Notes: generated by a model not told the origin, from the sequence alone. Numbered from the stretch's first letter, positions 53,967 through 63,338 are shown. The stretch: DNA of 64,000 nt from Prevotella illustrans (GCF_017426725.1 NZ_JAERMS010000001.1:205673-269672); one strand, 5' to 3'. Program-made: numbers and translations.

Positions 53967-53977
53967 TGAGGATTTTT
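53956..53977 (+). terminator. Terminator of the Abi_2 remnant
   Basis: The palindrome ATCCTCATTAATGAGGAT (53956-53973) followed by a T-run. The stop codon of the remnant lies in the hairpin loop. Confidence 0.75.
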
Positions 53978-54012
53978 CGAGTTTCTTTACAAAAGGTTGG
54001 ACATGAATCGCA

Positions 54013-54020
54013 TATATTTG
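54013..54020 (+). promoter_or_regulatory. -7 promoter element of the nrf operon
   Basis: TATATTTG 24 bases before the nrfH ATG fits TAnnTTTG. The -33 region is not clear. Confidence 0.5.
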
Positions 54021-54044
54021 TAACATTCATTCAATCCGTTAACT

Positions 54045-54650
54045 ATGAATTGGCATAAACTGATAACATGGAAAGACGTTTTCAGCTATCGTCAGAAAGT
54101 TTTCCTGTTAGTTGCGGGAGGCGTAATCGTCGGTCTGACGTTGCTCTTTCTATACCTGCTGAGAATGCACACATACATTGCCGGAGACGATCCCGCCGCC
54201 TGTGTCAACTGCCATATCATGACCCCTTACTACGCAACGTGGTCGCGTTCGTCGCATAGCCGTGACGCCACGTGCAACGACTGCCACGTGCCCAACGGCA
54301 ACATCGCGACCCACTATGGCTTTAAGGGACTCGACGGCATGAAGCACGTGGCCTATTTCGTCACCCATTCGGAGCGGCAGGCCATCCGGGCCGAGACGGC
54401 CAGTGCCCAAGTCATCATGGACAACTGCATCCGCTGTCACAAGCAACTCAACACAGAGTTTGTCAAAACGGGCCGTATCGACTACATGCAGGCCAAGCGT
54501 GACGAGGGCATGGCCTGCTGGGACTGCCACCGCAACGTGCCCCACGGCGGCATGAACGCCCTGACGAGCACGCCGAACGCCGAGACGCAGGTGCCCATTC
54601 CCCCATCGCCCGTACCCCGATGGCTGCAAAAAGTATTGGGAAACAGGTAA
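54045..54650 (+). CDS. nrfH: Cytochrome c nitrite reductase small subunit (tetraheme quinol dehydrogenase)
   Basis: 201 residues. One N-terminal membrane helix (about 18-40) and four CxxCH haem motifs: C53VNCH57, C77NDCH81, C128IRCH132 and C158WDCH162. NrfH of the NapC/NirT family takes electrons from menaquinol and passes them to NrfA for nitrite reduction to ammonium. It is the first gene of the operon, followed by nrfA after 49 bases. Confidence 0.95.
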   Translation: MNWHKLITWKDVFSYRQKVFLLVAGGVIVGLTLLFLYLLRMHTYIAGDDPAACVNCHIMTPYYATWSRSSHSRDATCNDCHVPNGNIATHYGFKGLDGMKHVAYFVTHSERQAIRAETASAQVIMDNCIRCHKQLNTEFVKTGRIDYMQAKRDEGMACWDCHRNVPHGGMNALTSTPNAETQVPIPPSPVPRWLQKVLGNR

Positions 54651-54699
54651 ACTCTAACCTATCATTAACCCCCACCCCCTCACCTAATATCTGAATAAT

Positions 54700-56195
54700 A
54701 TGGCAAAGCAATTAAAAAAATGGCAAGGATGGCTCCTTTTCGGAGGCGCGATGATCATTGTTTTTCTACTTGGACTGCTCTGTTCATCGCTGCTCGAACG
54801 CCGAGCAGAGGTCGTGAGCGTGTTCAACAACAAGCGAACGATGTTTACCGACTCCATCGTTTCGCAGAACGAGAAGTTCGCTCAGGACTATCCACGTGAG
54901 TATCAGACATGGGCCATGACCGAGGACACGACCTTTCAGAGCCTCTACAACGGCTCCAGCGTAAGAGACGTGCTGGCCATCAACCCGTATATCGTCATCA
55001 ACTGGGCCGGCTATGCCTTCTCCCGTGAGTACAATACGCCGCGCGGCCATCGCCACTGCGTCGAGGACTTGTGGAAGATTCTGCGCACGGGCAATCCGGG
55101 AATCGACGGCGCCGACGACATGCAGCCCGGCACCTGCTGGACCTGCAAGGGGCCGGACGTGCCCCGTCTGATGCGCGAGAAAGGACTCAACGCCTATTAC
55201 GGAGCCAAGTGGAGCGACTGGGGACCGGAGGTGATGAACACGGTGGGCTGCTCCGACTGCCACGACGCACGCACGATGGACCTGCGGCCGGCCCGCCCCG
55301 CCCTGTATGAAGCCTGGGGCCGTGCCGGTAAGGACGTGCGCAAGGCCAGCCATCAGGAGATGCGCTCACTGGTATGCGCCCAGTGTCACACCGAATATTA
55401 CTTTGAAAAGGAAAACCATCAGTATCTGAAATTCCCACAGGACAAAGGTCTTACCTGCGAAGCCGCCGAGGAATACTACGACAGTCTGGGCTTCTACGAC
55501 TATATCCACCCGCTGTCACACGCCAAGATTCTGAAGGCACAGCACCCGGGTTACGAAATGTTCAAACAAGGAATCCACGGCCAGCGTGGCCTTTCGTGCG
55601 CCGACTGCCACATGCCTTATAAGCAGGAAGGTGGCGTAAAATATACCGACCATCACATTATGAGTCCGTTGGCCAACATCGACCGCACCTGCCAGACCTG
55701 CCACCGACAGGAGGCGGAGACACTTCGCCAGAACGTTTACGAGCGTCAGAAGAAGGTGTACGACCTTGCCATGCGCGTAGAAGAGGAATTGGGCAAGGCT
55801 CACCTCTATGCCGAATTTGCCTGGAAGCACGGCGCTACCGATCCGCAGATGCGGAAAGCGCTGAACGATATCCGCAAGAGTCAGTGGCGTTGGGACTACG
55901 CGCTGGCCAGCACGGCGCCGCTTTCCACGCTCCGCAGGAAGTGACACGTCTCTTGGCCGACGCCATGGAGTTTGCCAAAGACGCGCAATTAGAGTGCACC
56001 CGCGTCGCCGCGCAGCACGGTTGGGCCAAGGAGATTCCGCTGCCCGACGTTTCCACCAAGGAGAAAGCACAACGCTACATCGGTCTTGACCCGGCTAAGA
56101 TGGAGCGACAGAAGAAGCAATTCGTCGATACTGTCGTTCCTAAGTGGATCGAACAGGCCCGAAAGAACAAGAGATTTATCACGCAACCGATGTAA
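54700..56195 (+). pseudogene. nrfA: Cytochrome c nitrite reductase catalytic subunit, frameshifted
   Basis: The pentahaem nitrite reductase that forms ammonium in the periplasm. All five haem sites are in the first frame: the catalytic C146WTCK150, then C184SDCH188, C226AQCH230, C300ADCH304 and C331QTCH335. After WRWDYALAS (codons to 55911) the frame goes astray and stops at 55944. The proper continuation, HGAAFHAPQEVTRLLADAME up to KRFITQPM, is in another frame and ends at 56195. One C is missing near 55911-55912 (agc-acggc for agccacggc). With it restored the protein would be 498 residues, normal for NrfA. The lost part includes the FHAP region that supplies an axial haem ligand, so the gene is inactive as written. 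A sequencing error cannot be excluded. Confidence 0.9.
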
Positions 56196-56226
56196 ATCAG
56201 GTGTAAAGTTGTGGAGTTGTGAGGAT

Positions 56227-56273
56227 GAATGGTTTGTCTTTTGGCTGATTGTCATAAAGCAAGCAAACCATTC
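56227..56273 (+). promoter_or_regulatory. Inverted repeat between nrfA and ccsB
   Basis: gaatggtttg (56227-56236) and its complement (56264-56273), separated by 27 bases and followed by a short pyrimidine run. It may attenuate or stabilise the mRNA between nrfHA and the maturation genes. Confidence 0.4.
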
Positions 56274-56318
56274 TTCCTTGCACGCTCACCCCCTATACCC
56301 TCATAATCACCCAAGAAT

Positions 56319-57605
56319 ATGTGGACTAAACCCTGGAACTACCGAGAGGGAACAGCCGTTACCATGGGACTCACCGTCGTGGGTCTCATGCTGCAATATA
56401 GCGTGGGGCCGCTCGAATGGAAGGCATTCACGTGGCCGGCCAATGCCATTGTGCTGGCTGTTTTCGTATCGTTTATCGTCGGCGCCTACGCGTTGCGCGA
56501 GCGGGTGTATGCCTTTCGCTTCATGACAAGCGTGCAGGCTGCCGTTCCGGCCTTGGCTGCCGCCGCCTTACTCACGGTCATCATGGGCCTCACGAGGCAG
56601 GTGCCGGAAGGGAAACCGGCAGCCGATCCGTTCGGACTGACCAAGATGCTCAACTTCTGGCCGTTCGTTCTCATCTACGTTTGGATGACGGCCATCGTGG
56701 GCGAGGTCACACTTCGGCAACTGGGACGCCTCAACAAGCGGGCCATCCCTTCGCTTGTCAGCCACGCGGGCCTCTTTATCGTACTCACGACGGCCACCCT
56801 CGGTTCGGCCGACATGCAGCGCGTGAAAATGTATTGTGAGACGGGCAAGCCCGAATGGCGCGTGCTCGACGAGCGGCAGGACGTGAAAGAACTGCCGTTG
56901 GCCATCCAACTCAACCGCTTCAGCATCGAAGAATATCCGCCGAAGCTCATGGTCATCGATGATAAGGGGCTGCCCCTGCCCGTGAAGAAGCCCGCCCACA
57001 TCTTGGTTGATAGGGCCTTTAAGGGCGCGAAGCTGTTCGACTGGGACATCCGTGTCGTGAAACATGTCGATAATGCCGTGCCCGAGATGATGGCAAAGAT
57101 GGTGGGCAACATGCCCGGCGAGATGGTTGGGCGCATGCGGATGGACTCCCTGGGACAGGCGTTAAATAAAGGTGGCTATATTTCTTTCGAGGGAAAAGGC
57201 GCGCAGTGTGCCCTTCTCGTGCGGGCAACAAAGGGTGGCAAGACCACGGAAGGGTGGGTGACGTGCGGCAGTTATCAGTTTCCTTATCAGGGATTGGAAC
57301 TCGACAAGCACCATACTCTCGTTATGCCCAACCGCGAACCGGAGCGTTTCGCGTCCGACGTGACCGTTTTCACGAAAGACGGAAAGAGCGTCGACACGAC
57401 CATCGAGGTGAACAAGCCGTTCACAATAGCCAGATGGAAGGTCTATCAACTCAGTTACAACGAGCGAATGGGCAAATGGAGCGACCTCAGTATCTTCGAG
57501 TTGGTGCGCGATCCCTGGCTGCCGGCCGTCTATTTCGGTATCTACATGATTCTGCTGGGAGCTATCCTGATGTTCGTTCAGGCAGCTACCCACAGGCAAA
57601 ACTAA
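56319..57605 (+). CDS. ccsB: Cytochrome c biogenesis protein, ResB/CcsB type
   Basis: 428 residues. Membrane helices at about 14-32, 37-55, 68-85, 105-125, 142-160 and one near the C terminus (about 402-422), around a large periplasmic domain (about 165-400). This is the ResB layout of the System II haem lyase. With CcsA it exports haem and attaches it to CxxCH sites, and a system of this type (NrfI in some bacteria) serves the lysine-ligated CxxCK haem of NrfA. It lies 123 bases after nrfA and four bases before ccsA. Confidence 0.88.
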   Translation: MWTKPWNYREGTAVTMGLTVVGLMLQYSVGPLEWKAFTWPANAIVLAVFVSFIVGAYALRERVYAFRFMTSVQAAVPALAAAALLTVIMGLTRQVPEGKPAADPFGLTKMLNFWPFVLIYVWMTAIVGEVTLRQLGRLNKRAIPSLVSHAGLFIVLTTATLGSADMQRVKMYCETGKPEWRVLDERQDVKELPLAIQLNRFSIEEYPPKLMVIDDKGLPLPVKKPAHILVDRAFKGAKLFDWDIRVVKHVDNAVPEMMAKMVGNMPGEMVGRMRMDSLGQALNKGGYISFEGKGAQCALLVRATKGGKTTEGWVTCGSYQFPYQGLELDKHHTLVMPNREPERFASDVTVFTKDGKSVDTTIEVNKPFTIARWKVYQLSYNERMGKWSDLSIFELVRDPWLPAVYFGIYMILLGAILMFVQAATHRQN

Positions 57606-57609
57606 GTCT

Positions 57610-58392
57610 ATGAACTGGAATTACTTTATATTCTTCGCCATCACATCCCTGCTTTTCTGGACCGCGGGCGCATGGGCCGGGTGGAAAGGCAGAAAGGTCG
57701 CGGCCTTTACGACCACCGGTTGCGGACTGCTCGTGTTCTCCGTGTTCATCATTCTGCTGTGGATATCGCTCGAACGACCGCCCCTGCGCACGATGGGCGA
57801 GACCCGCCTGTGGTACAGCTTCTTCCTTCCGTTGGCCGGAATTATTGTTTACAGCCGCTGGCGCTACAAGTGGATATTGTCGTTCTCGACCATCCTGTCG
57901 GCCGTTTTCATCGCCATCAACCTTTTCAAGCCCGAGATTCACGACAAAACGCTCATGCCCGCGCTGCAAAGTCCGTGGTTCGCGCCGCATGTCATCGTTT
58001 ATATGTTCGCCTACGCGCTACTCGGCGCGGCCTTTGTCATGGCCGTTTACCTCTTGTTTTTCAAGAAAAAATACACGGAAGAGCCGGATATCTGCGATAA
58101 CTTGGTATATGTGGGTTGGGCTTTTCTCACCATCGGCATGCTCTTTGGAGCGCTGTGGGCCAAGGAAGCGTGGGGAACCTACTGGGCTTGGGACCCTAAA
58201 GAGACCTGGGCGGCCGCCACGTGGCTGGCTTATCTGGTGTATATCCACCTTCGACTCAACCGCCGTTCGACCGTCAAGACGGCATTGTGGATTCTCATCG
58301 TCAACTTCCTGCTGCTGCAAATGTGCTGGTGGGGTATTAATTACCTGCCTTCGGCGCAAGGCACCAGCGTCCATACGTATAATTTAAGCTGA
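57610..58392 (+). CDS. ccsA: Cytochrome c biogenesis protein CcsA
   Basis: 260 residues with about eight membrane helices. The haem-handling WWD-type motif is plain (WGTYWAWDPKETWAAATWL, near 190-210), with conserved His residues in nearby loops. It pairs with the CcsB encoded directly upstream for System II cytochrome c maturation. It ends 23 bases from the convergent M16 protease gene. Confidence 0.93.
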   Translation: MNWNYFIFFAITSLLFWTAGAWAGWKGRKVAAFTTTGCGLLVFSVFIILLWISLERPPLRTMGETRLWYSFFLPLAGIIVYSRWRYKWILSFSTILSAVFIAINLFKPEIHDKTLMPALQSPWFAPHVIVYMFAYALLGAAFVMAVYLLFFKKKYTEEPDICDNLVYVGWAFLTIGMLFGALWAKEAWGTYWAWDPKETWAAATWLAYLVYIHLRLNRRSTVKTALWILIVNFLLLQMCWWGINYLPSAQGTSVHTYNLS

Positions 58393-58415
58393 CGAATTGA
58401 AAAAGGCTCATCTAC

Positions 58416-59654
58416 CTATTGATAAATCAACGTCGTAAGACGGTCGGGCGCCATCAGTTCCCGGGCCACTTGCTGAATGTTCTCGGGCGTGATGGCGTCA
58501 ATGTTTTGGAAGAGGGTGGTGATATCTTTCTCCCAACCGTAGTGCAGGAAGCTCTTGCCGAAATCTAAGGCGAAGCTCTCCCGATTGTCGCAAGCCACGC
58601 CGATCTGGCCCTTCAACTGCTTTTTGGCTTTGCCCAGTTGAACGGCCGACAGCGGCTTTTCCATCACCTTGTCAAGTTCCCGTCGGATGAGCCGCACGCA
58701 GCGTTTCACGTCGTGCGGGTCGCAACCGAAGTAGACGGCCCACAGTCCCGTGTCGCTATAGCTCACCATCGTGCTATCCACCGTGTAGACCAGGCCGTGG
58801 TGTTCGCGCAGCGCCAGGTTGAGCCGGGCGTTCATTCCCGGACCGCCCAGCATGTTGTTGAGCAGATAAAGGCTCATGCGGCGTTCGTCGTGGATGTCGT
58901 AGGCACGACAGCCCAGCATGACATGCGCCTGATGGGTGTTGCGGTTGACGATGAGAGAGGAAGGAGAAGAGGGAGAAACGGGGCTGTTACGCGCGACAGG
59001 ACTACCGGATTCGCGGGCTATCCTGCCCTTGCCGGACCAGTCGGCCCGCTGTAATTGGCAAATCACTTTCCTGAAATCGACATCGCCCGCGATGAAGAAG
59101 ATGGCGTTGTCGGGCCGATAATGGCGGCCGGTGAAGCGCAGCGCGTCGGCCGTGGTGAAACTTCTGACGGCGGTTGCCGTGCCGAGGATGTTGTGACCCA
59201 ACGGATGACCCTCGAAAATCATGTTTTCAAACTCGTCGAAAATCAGTTCCGCCGGACTGTCATGATAACTTTCTATCTCGTCGCAGATGACTTCCACCTC
59301 CTTATCCAGCTCGTGTTGCGGGTAGACCGAGTGGAAAACGATGTCGGTCAGCAGGTCGATGGCCCGCGACGTATGCTCCTTGAGGATGGCGGCGTAGTAG
59401 ACCGTGTCTTCCTTCGTCGTGAAAGCGTTGAGGTCGCCGCCCACGCTTTCCAGCCCGTTGAGCACGTGCCAGGCCTTGCGGCGGCTCGTTCCCTTGAAAG
59501 TGGCGTGCTCACAGAAGTGGGCCAGCCCCTCTTCGCCGGGTTCCTCGTCGCGCGTTCCGGCGTTGATCTGGTAGCCGCAATAGACGATGGGCGAACTGTC
59601 AGGACGATGGATGACGCGCAATCCGTTGTCGAGTGTAAACGTTTGATATGCCAT
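58416..59654 (-). CDS. M16 family zinc peptidase
   Basis: 412 residues from ATG at 59654, which starts the typical MAYQTFTLDNGLRVIHRPD. A longer frame upstream is not family-like. The inverted zinc motif H46-F-C-E49-H50 and the downstream Glu in DEIESYHDSPAELIFDEFE are present, so the active (beta-type) subunit is encoded. The C-terminal half is the second M16 domain. Such proteases degrade peptides in the cytoplasm or periplasm; no signal peptide was seen. A TATCTTTG motif (59663-59670, minus) nine bases before the ATG may be its promoter, which would make the mRNA nearly leaderless. Confidence 0.92.
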   Translation of the reverse strand: MAYQTFTLDNGLRVIHRPDSSPIVYCGYQINAGTRDEEPGEEGLAHFCEHATFKGTSRRKAWHVLNGLESVGGDLNAFTTKEDTVYYAAILKEHTSRAIDLLTDIVFHSVYPQHELDKEVEVICDEIESYHDSPAELIFDEFENMIFEGHPLGHNILGTATAVRSFTTADALRFTGRHYRPDNAIFFIAGDVDFRKVICQLQRADWSGKGRIARESGSPVARNSPVSPSSPSSLIVNRNTHQAHVMLGCRAYDIHDERRMSLYLLNNMLGGPGMNARLNLALREHHGLVYTVDSTMVSYSDTGLWAVYFGCDPHDVKRCVRLIRRELDKVMEKPLSAVQLGKAKKQLKGQIGVACDNRESFALDFGKSFLHYGWEKDITTLFQNIDAITPENIQQVARELMAPDRLTTLIYQ

Positions 59655-59662
59655 AATGGCTG

Positions 59663-59670
59663 CAAAGATA
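59663..59670 (-). promoter_or_regulatory. Possible -7 element of the M16 protease gene
   Basis: TATCTTTG on the minus strand, only nine bases upstream of the ATG. No -33 TTTG at the usual distance, so this may be chance. Confidence 0.3.
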
Positions 59671-59748
59671 ATCCATTTTCGCAAGAATTCTTTCGTCCCG
59701 AGATTGAAATATGTGTGCCGTGTCGGCGCGTATTCCAATTATTTACGG

Positions 59749-59756
59749 TACTTTTG
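59749..59756 (+). promoter_or_regulatory. -7 element of the PfkB kinase gene
   Basis: TACTTTTG, 67 bases upstream of the ATG, fits TAnnTTTG. The -33 element is unclear. Confidence 0.4.
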
Positions 59757-59823
59757 CGGCTGTAGAACCCTTTTTTCACGTTTCTGAATCATTTATCATC
59801 CGTTTGAAATCCATCACTCCGCC

Positions 59824-60759
59824 ATGCGAAAAGTAATAGGAATAGGCGAGACCGTACTCGATATCGTCTTTAAGAACGGGCAACCCATCTGCGCGGTGCC
59901 CGGCGGTTCGGCGTTCAACGCTGTTATCTCCCTGGGCCGATCCGGCGTCAACGCTACCTTCATCGCCGAGACCGGCAACGACAGGGTGGGCCGTTTCATC
60001 ATCGACTTTCTGAAAGACAACGGCGTCAACGCCGACAACATCAATGTGTTTCCCGACAGCAAGTCGCCCGTCTCACTGGCCTTTCTCGACGAGGAGAACA
60101 ACGCCGACTATCTGTTTTACAAAGACCATCCCCACGACCGGCCGGAATTTGTCTACCCCGAGGTGAACGCCGACGACATCATCATCTTCGGATCGTTCTT
60201 TTCCGTCAATCCCGTGGTGCGTCCGCAGGTGGCCGCTTTTCTGGAATATGCCCGCGAGCGTGGCGCCATCCTGTATTACGACGTCAACTACCGCTCGTCT
60301 TACAAGGACGACATCATGAAGATTACGCCCAACCTGATAGAGAACTTAGAGTACGCGGATATCGTAAGAGGCAGCAGCGACGACTTTTCCATCCTCTATC
60401 GCATGCCCGACGCCCATCGTGTCTATACGTCGGAAATCAGTTTCTACTGCAAGAAATTCATCTGTACGAACGGCGCCGAGCCCATCCGAGTGTGGGCCGA
60501 GAACGGCTTCGGCAAAGCTTATGACGTGCCCAAGAGCGACCACGTGGTGAGCACCATCGGCGCGGGCGACAACTTCAACGCCGGCTTTATCTACGGACTG
60601 ATTGAGAACGACATCCGGAAAGCCGACATAGAGCGTGGCCTGAGCGAAGACCGGTGGGACCGATGCGTAGCCCGAGGCCGGCAGTTTTCGGCCGAAAGCT
60701 GCAAGGATATCTACAATTATGTATCGAAGGAGTTTGGAGAGGGGCTGAAGAAAAGGTAG
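59824..60759 (+). CDS. PfkB-family carbohydrate kinase, probable fructokinase
   Basis: 311 residues. Ribokinase-like fold: N-terminal GETVLDIVF and PGGSAFNAVISLGR, and the catalytic signature TIGAGDNFNAGF with base Asp249. It phosphorylates a sugar with ATP in the cytoplasm. Fructose is the most common substrate in Bacteroidota members, but ribose-like or other sugars cannot be excluded. It is divergent from the M16 gene. Confidence 0.87.
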   Translation: MRKVIGIGETVLDIVFKNGQPICAVPGGSAFNAVISLGRSGVNATFIAETGNDRVGRFIIDFLKDNGVNADNINVFPDSKSPVSLAFLDEENNADYLFYKDHPHDRPEFVYPEVNADDIIIFGSFFSVNPVVRPQVAAFLEYARERGAILYYDVNYRSSYKDDIMKITPNLIENLEYADIVRGSSDDFSILYRMPDAHRVYTSEISFYCKKFICTNGAEPIRVWAENGFGKAYDVPKSDHVVSTIGAGDNFNAGFIYGLIENDIRKADIERGLSEDRWDRCVARGRQFSAESCKDIYNYVSKEFGEGLKKR

Positions 60760-60830
60760 AAACAACGCGCGTACGGCATAGCCCATGCGCCCAATGGGGC
60801 CGCGTGGCCGTTCGCGTTCCTTATTTATTA

Positions 60831-60860
60831 AAAACAAAAAAGCCGGCCTAAGCCAGCTTT
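60831..60860 (-). terminator. Terminator overlapping the end of the LOG-family gene
   Basis: On the minus strand AAAGCTGGC, a TTAG loop and GCCGGCTTT form a 9 bp stem with one G-U pair, followed by TTTGTTTTT. The TAG stop codon lies in the loop and first stem base. Confidence 0.8.
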
Positions 60861-61378
60861 TCCTGTAATTGTGAGAGCGATGTCACGGGTTCGACGCAGT
60901 CGTGCCAGTCGCCTCGTGTCATGCCCCGGCGTGCCAAATCGTCGAGCACGGCTATCAAAGCGTCGTAGAAGCCGCCGATATTAAGCAGATAAAGCTTCTT
61001 CCGATGATAGCCGATGGTGTACGCCGCCGCCACGGTAAATATCTCGTCGAGCGTGCCTATGCCGCCCGGCAGAGCCACGAAGACGTCGCTGCGCTCCATC
61101 ATGATCTGCTTGCGGTCGGTCAGATCTTCGCAAGCTATCTCCACACTGACGGCATCCGACAGGCGACCCGCCTTCTCTATGACGCGCGGCACCACGCCGA
61201 TGGTCGTGCCTCCATTGTCATGCACGGCCCGGCCGACGGCCTCCATCAGCCCCAGATCGCAACCGCCGTAGACGAGCGTGTGCCCGTTCTCGGCCATCCA
61301 ACGGCCTAAAGCGTCGGCGGCACGGAAGTAAGCCGCGTCGATTTGGTTGTTGGCCGAACAAAATACACCTATATTCAT
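60848..61378 (-). CDS. LOG family protein (TIGR00730 Rossmann fold)
   Basis: 176 residues. It has the nucleotide motif PGGIGTLDE (104-112), the preceding R89-K90 and the N-terminal MNIGVFCSAN. These are the hallmarks of LOG-type phosphoribohydrolases, which release the base from nucleoside 5'-monophosphates. The physiological role in Bacteroidota is not settled. It is a single-gene unit with a terminator that overlaps its stop codon. Confidence 0.92.
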   Translation of the reverse strand: MNIGVFCSANNQIDAAYFRAADALGRWMAENGHTLVYGGCDLGLMEAVGRAVHDNGGTTIGVVPRVIEKAGRLSDAVSVEIACEDLTDRKQIMMERSDVFVALPGGIGTLDEIFTVAAAYTIGYHRKKLYLLNIGGFYDALIAVLDDLARRGMTRGDWHDCVEPVTSLSQLQEKLA

Positions 61379-61445
61379 ACGTCTGAAATATTGTAAGGCA
61401 TGAGTCCCATGACGGAATTCATGCCTTGAATGAACTGATTTTACC

Positions 61446-63338
61446 TTACTTCTTTTTCGGTTTGCGGCGTGCCCAGCCCTCTTCGCTGAAGTCGGGCTCT
61501 TCGCCTTTGAGCTTCATCGGCCTGCCACTGATGAGCGACCGCCAGTCGGTCTGGTCCTCAAACGTATCCTGATTGCGGAAACTCCGCTTGCTTTCACGCT
61601 GGCGACAGCCTTCCGCGGGCCGACTTCCACGACGCTCCGACGCGCGACCATTACGGCCTTCGCCTCTGCCGCCACGGCTCCGGTCGCCGTGTCCGCCCTC
61701 GTCGGCGTCGTTGCAGCGCACCTCCCGTCCCTTGTATTCCTGTCCGTTGAGCGCCTTCATCACCTTCCGGGCGTCCTGTTCGGGCACCTCGATGTAGGAG
61801 AACTTCTGCAGCAGGTCGATGTGGCCCACCTCTTGGCGGCCGTGCACGTTCTTATTGAGGAACTGCATGATTTCGCCCGGATAGAATCCGTCGGTCTTAC
61901 CCAGGTTGATGAACAGTCGGCGATAGCCTGCTTCGGCCCCGCGCTTGCGACGTCCGCCCGACACCCGGCCCTCACTACGGCTTGCCGAGCCTTCGCCCCT
62001 GCGGCCGCTGACCGGCTTCTCGATAACGGGCGCGTGCTTGTAGTAGTCGAGGAACTTGCCGAAAGTTACCGTCACCATCTTCTTGATGATGTCTTCCTTG
62101 TCGATATACTCAAACCGGCGCATGATCTCGGGCATGTATTGGGCTATCTGTTCCTCATCCACATCGGTCTTCATGATGTCGTCCATCACCTTGTAGAGTT
62201 GCTTCTTGCAAATCTCTTCCGGCTTGGGCAGCTCGCCGTCGACAAACTCTTTGCCGATTTGCTTCTCGATCTGGCGCACCTTGAACTTCTCTTTGGTGTG
62301 GATAATCGATATCGACGTACCTTTCTTGCCGGCCCTTCCGGTGCGCCCCGAGCGGTGGGTGTAGCTCTCGATATCGTCGGGCAGGCCGTAGTTGATGACA
62401 TGCGTCAGATCGTCGACGTCGAGTCCGCGTGCCGCCACGTCCGTAGCCACGAGAAACTGCACCGTGTGCTGACGGAACTTCTGCATCGTCAGGTCGCGCT
62501 GTTGCTGGCTCAGGTCGCCGTGCAGGGCCTCGGCGTTGTAGCCGTCCTTGATGAGTTTATCGGCAATCTCCTGCGTTTCGATCTTCGTGCGGCAGAAGAT
62601 GATGGCGAAGATGTGGGGATAGAAGTCGACAACACGCTTCAGCGCCAGGTATTTATCCCTGGAATGCACCATGTAATAGATATGGTTCACGTGCTCGGCG
62701 CCCTCGTTGCGCGAGCCCACGACAATCTCTTTGTAGTCGTGCAGATAGTTTTTGGCGATGCGTTCCACCTCCTTGTTCATCGTAGCCGAGAAAAGTAGCG
62801 TGTTGTGGTCTTCGGGCAACTGCTCGAAAATGGCGTTGATACTCTCCGAAAATCCCATGTTGAGCATTTCGTCGGCCTCGTCGAGCACGATGTTGTTCAC
62901 GCTGTCGAGCAACGCAACGCCACGGTTGATGAGGTCGACCAAGCGGCCCGGCGTGGCCACGATGACCTGTACGCCGTGGCGCAGCGTGCGGATCTGGCTG
63001 CCGATGTCGGCACCGCCATACACGGCCGCCACGTGCATGCCGTCGATGTATTTGGCAAACGCGTTGAGATCGTCGCAGATCTGCAGGCACAACTCGCGCG
63101 TGGGACTGAGGATAACGGCCTGCGTGACGCGGTTGTCAGCCACGGTCTTCTGCAACACGGGCAATCCGTAGGCCGCCGTCTTGCCCGTACCGGTCTGTGC
63201 CAGTGCGATGACGTCGTTCTTGTTGCCGAGTAAATACGGGATTACTGCTTCTTGGACCGGCATGGGATGCTCAAATCCAAGTTCTTCGATGGCGCGGCGA
63301 ATCTGTTCGCTGACGCCCAATTCTTCAAATGTCTTCAA
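61446..63338 (-). CDS. DEAD-box RNA helicase with DbpA-like RNA-binding domain
   Basis: About 630 residues. Motifs AQTGTGKT, LDEADEMLNMG, FSATMN and HRSGRTGRAG are all present. A DbpA-type RNA-binding domain follows (YRRLFINLGKTDGFYPGEIM), then an Arg/Gly-rich tail (DRSGRGEG-like) typical of RNA chaperone helicases acting in ribosome assembly or cold adaptation. Start: homologues begin at KTFEELGVSEQI, which here follows a TTG codon at 63338. The frame stays open to 63437, but that part contains a terminator hairpin of the leader. ATG at 63383 is the alternative. Confidence 0.88.
   Translation of the reverse strand: MKTFEELGVSEQIRRAIEELGFEHPMPVQEAVIPYLLGNKNDVIALAQTGTGKTAAYGLPVLQKTVADNRVTQAVILSPTRELCLQICDDLNAFAKYIDGMHVAAVYGGADIGSQIRTLRHGVQVIVATPGRLVDLINRGVALLDSVNNIVLDEADEMLNMGFSESINAIFEQLPEDHNTLLFSATMNKEVERIAKNYLHDYKEIVVGSRNEGAEHVNHIYYMVHSRDKYLALKRVVDFYPHIFAIIFCRTKIETQEIADKLIKDGYNAEALHGDLSQQQRDLTMQKFRQHTVQFLVATDVAARGLDVDDLTHVINYGLPDDIESYTHRSGRTGRAGKKGTSISIIHTKEKFKVRQIEKQIGKEFVDGELPKPEEICKKQLYKVMDDIMKTDVDEEQIAQYMPEIMRRFEYIDKEDIIKKMVTVTFGKFLDYYKHAPVIEKPVSGRRGEGSASRSEGRVSGGRRKRGAEAGYRRLFINLGKTDGFYPGEIMQFLNKNVHGRQEVGHIDLLQKFSYIEVPEQDARKVMKALNGQEYKGREVRCNDADEGGHGDRSRGGRGEGRNGRASERRGSRPAEGCRQRESKRSFRNQDTFEDQTDWRSLISGRPMKLKGEEPDFSEEGWARRKPKKK

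Noticed and set aside
55905..55920. Programmed ribosomal frameshift in nrfA
   Set aside because: There is no slippery heptamer or homopolymer at the site, and a single missing base explains the change.
55884..56195. Separate small gene after nrfA
   Set aside because: Its residues continue NrfA precisely (HGAAFHAPQEV onward), so it is the frameshifted C terminus and not an independent gene.
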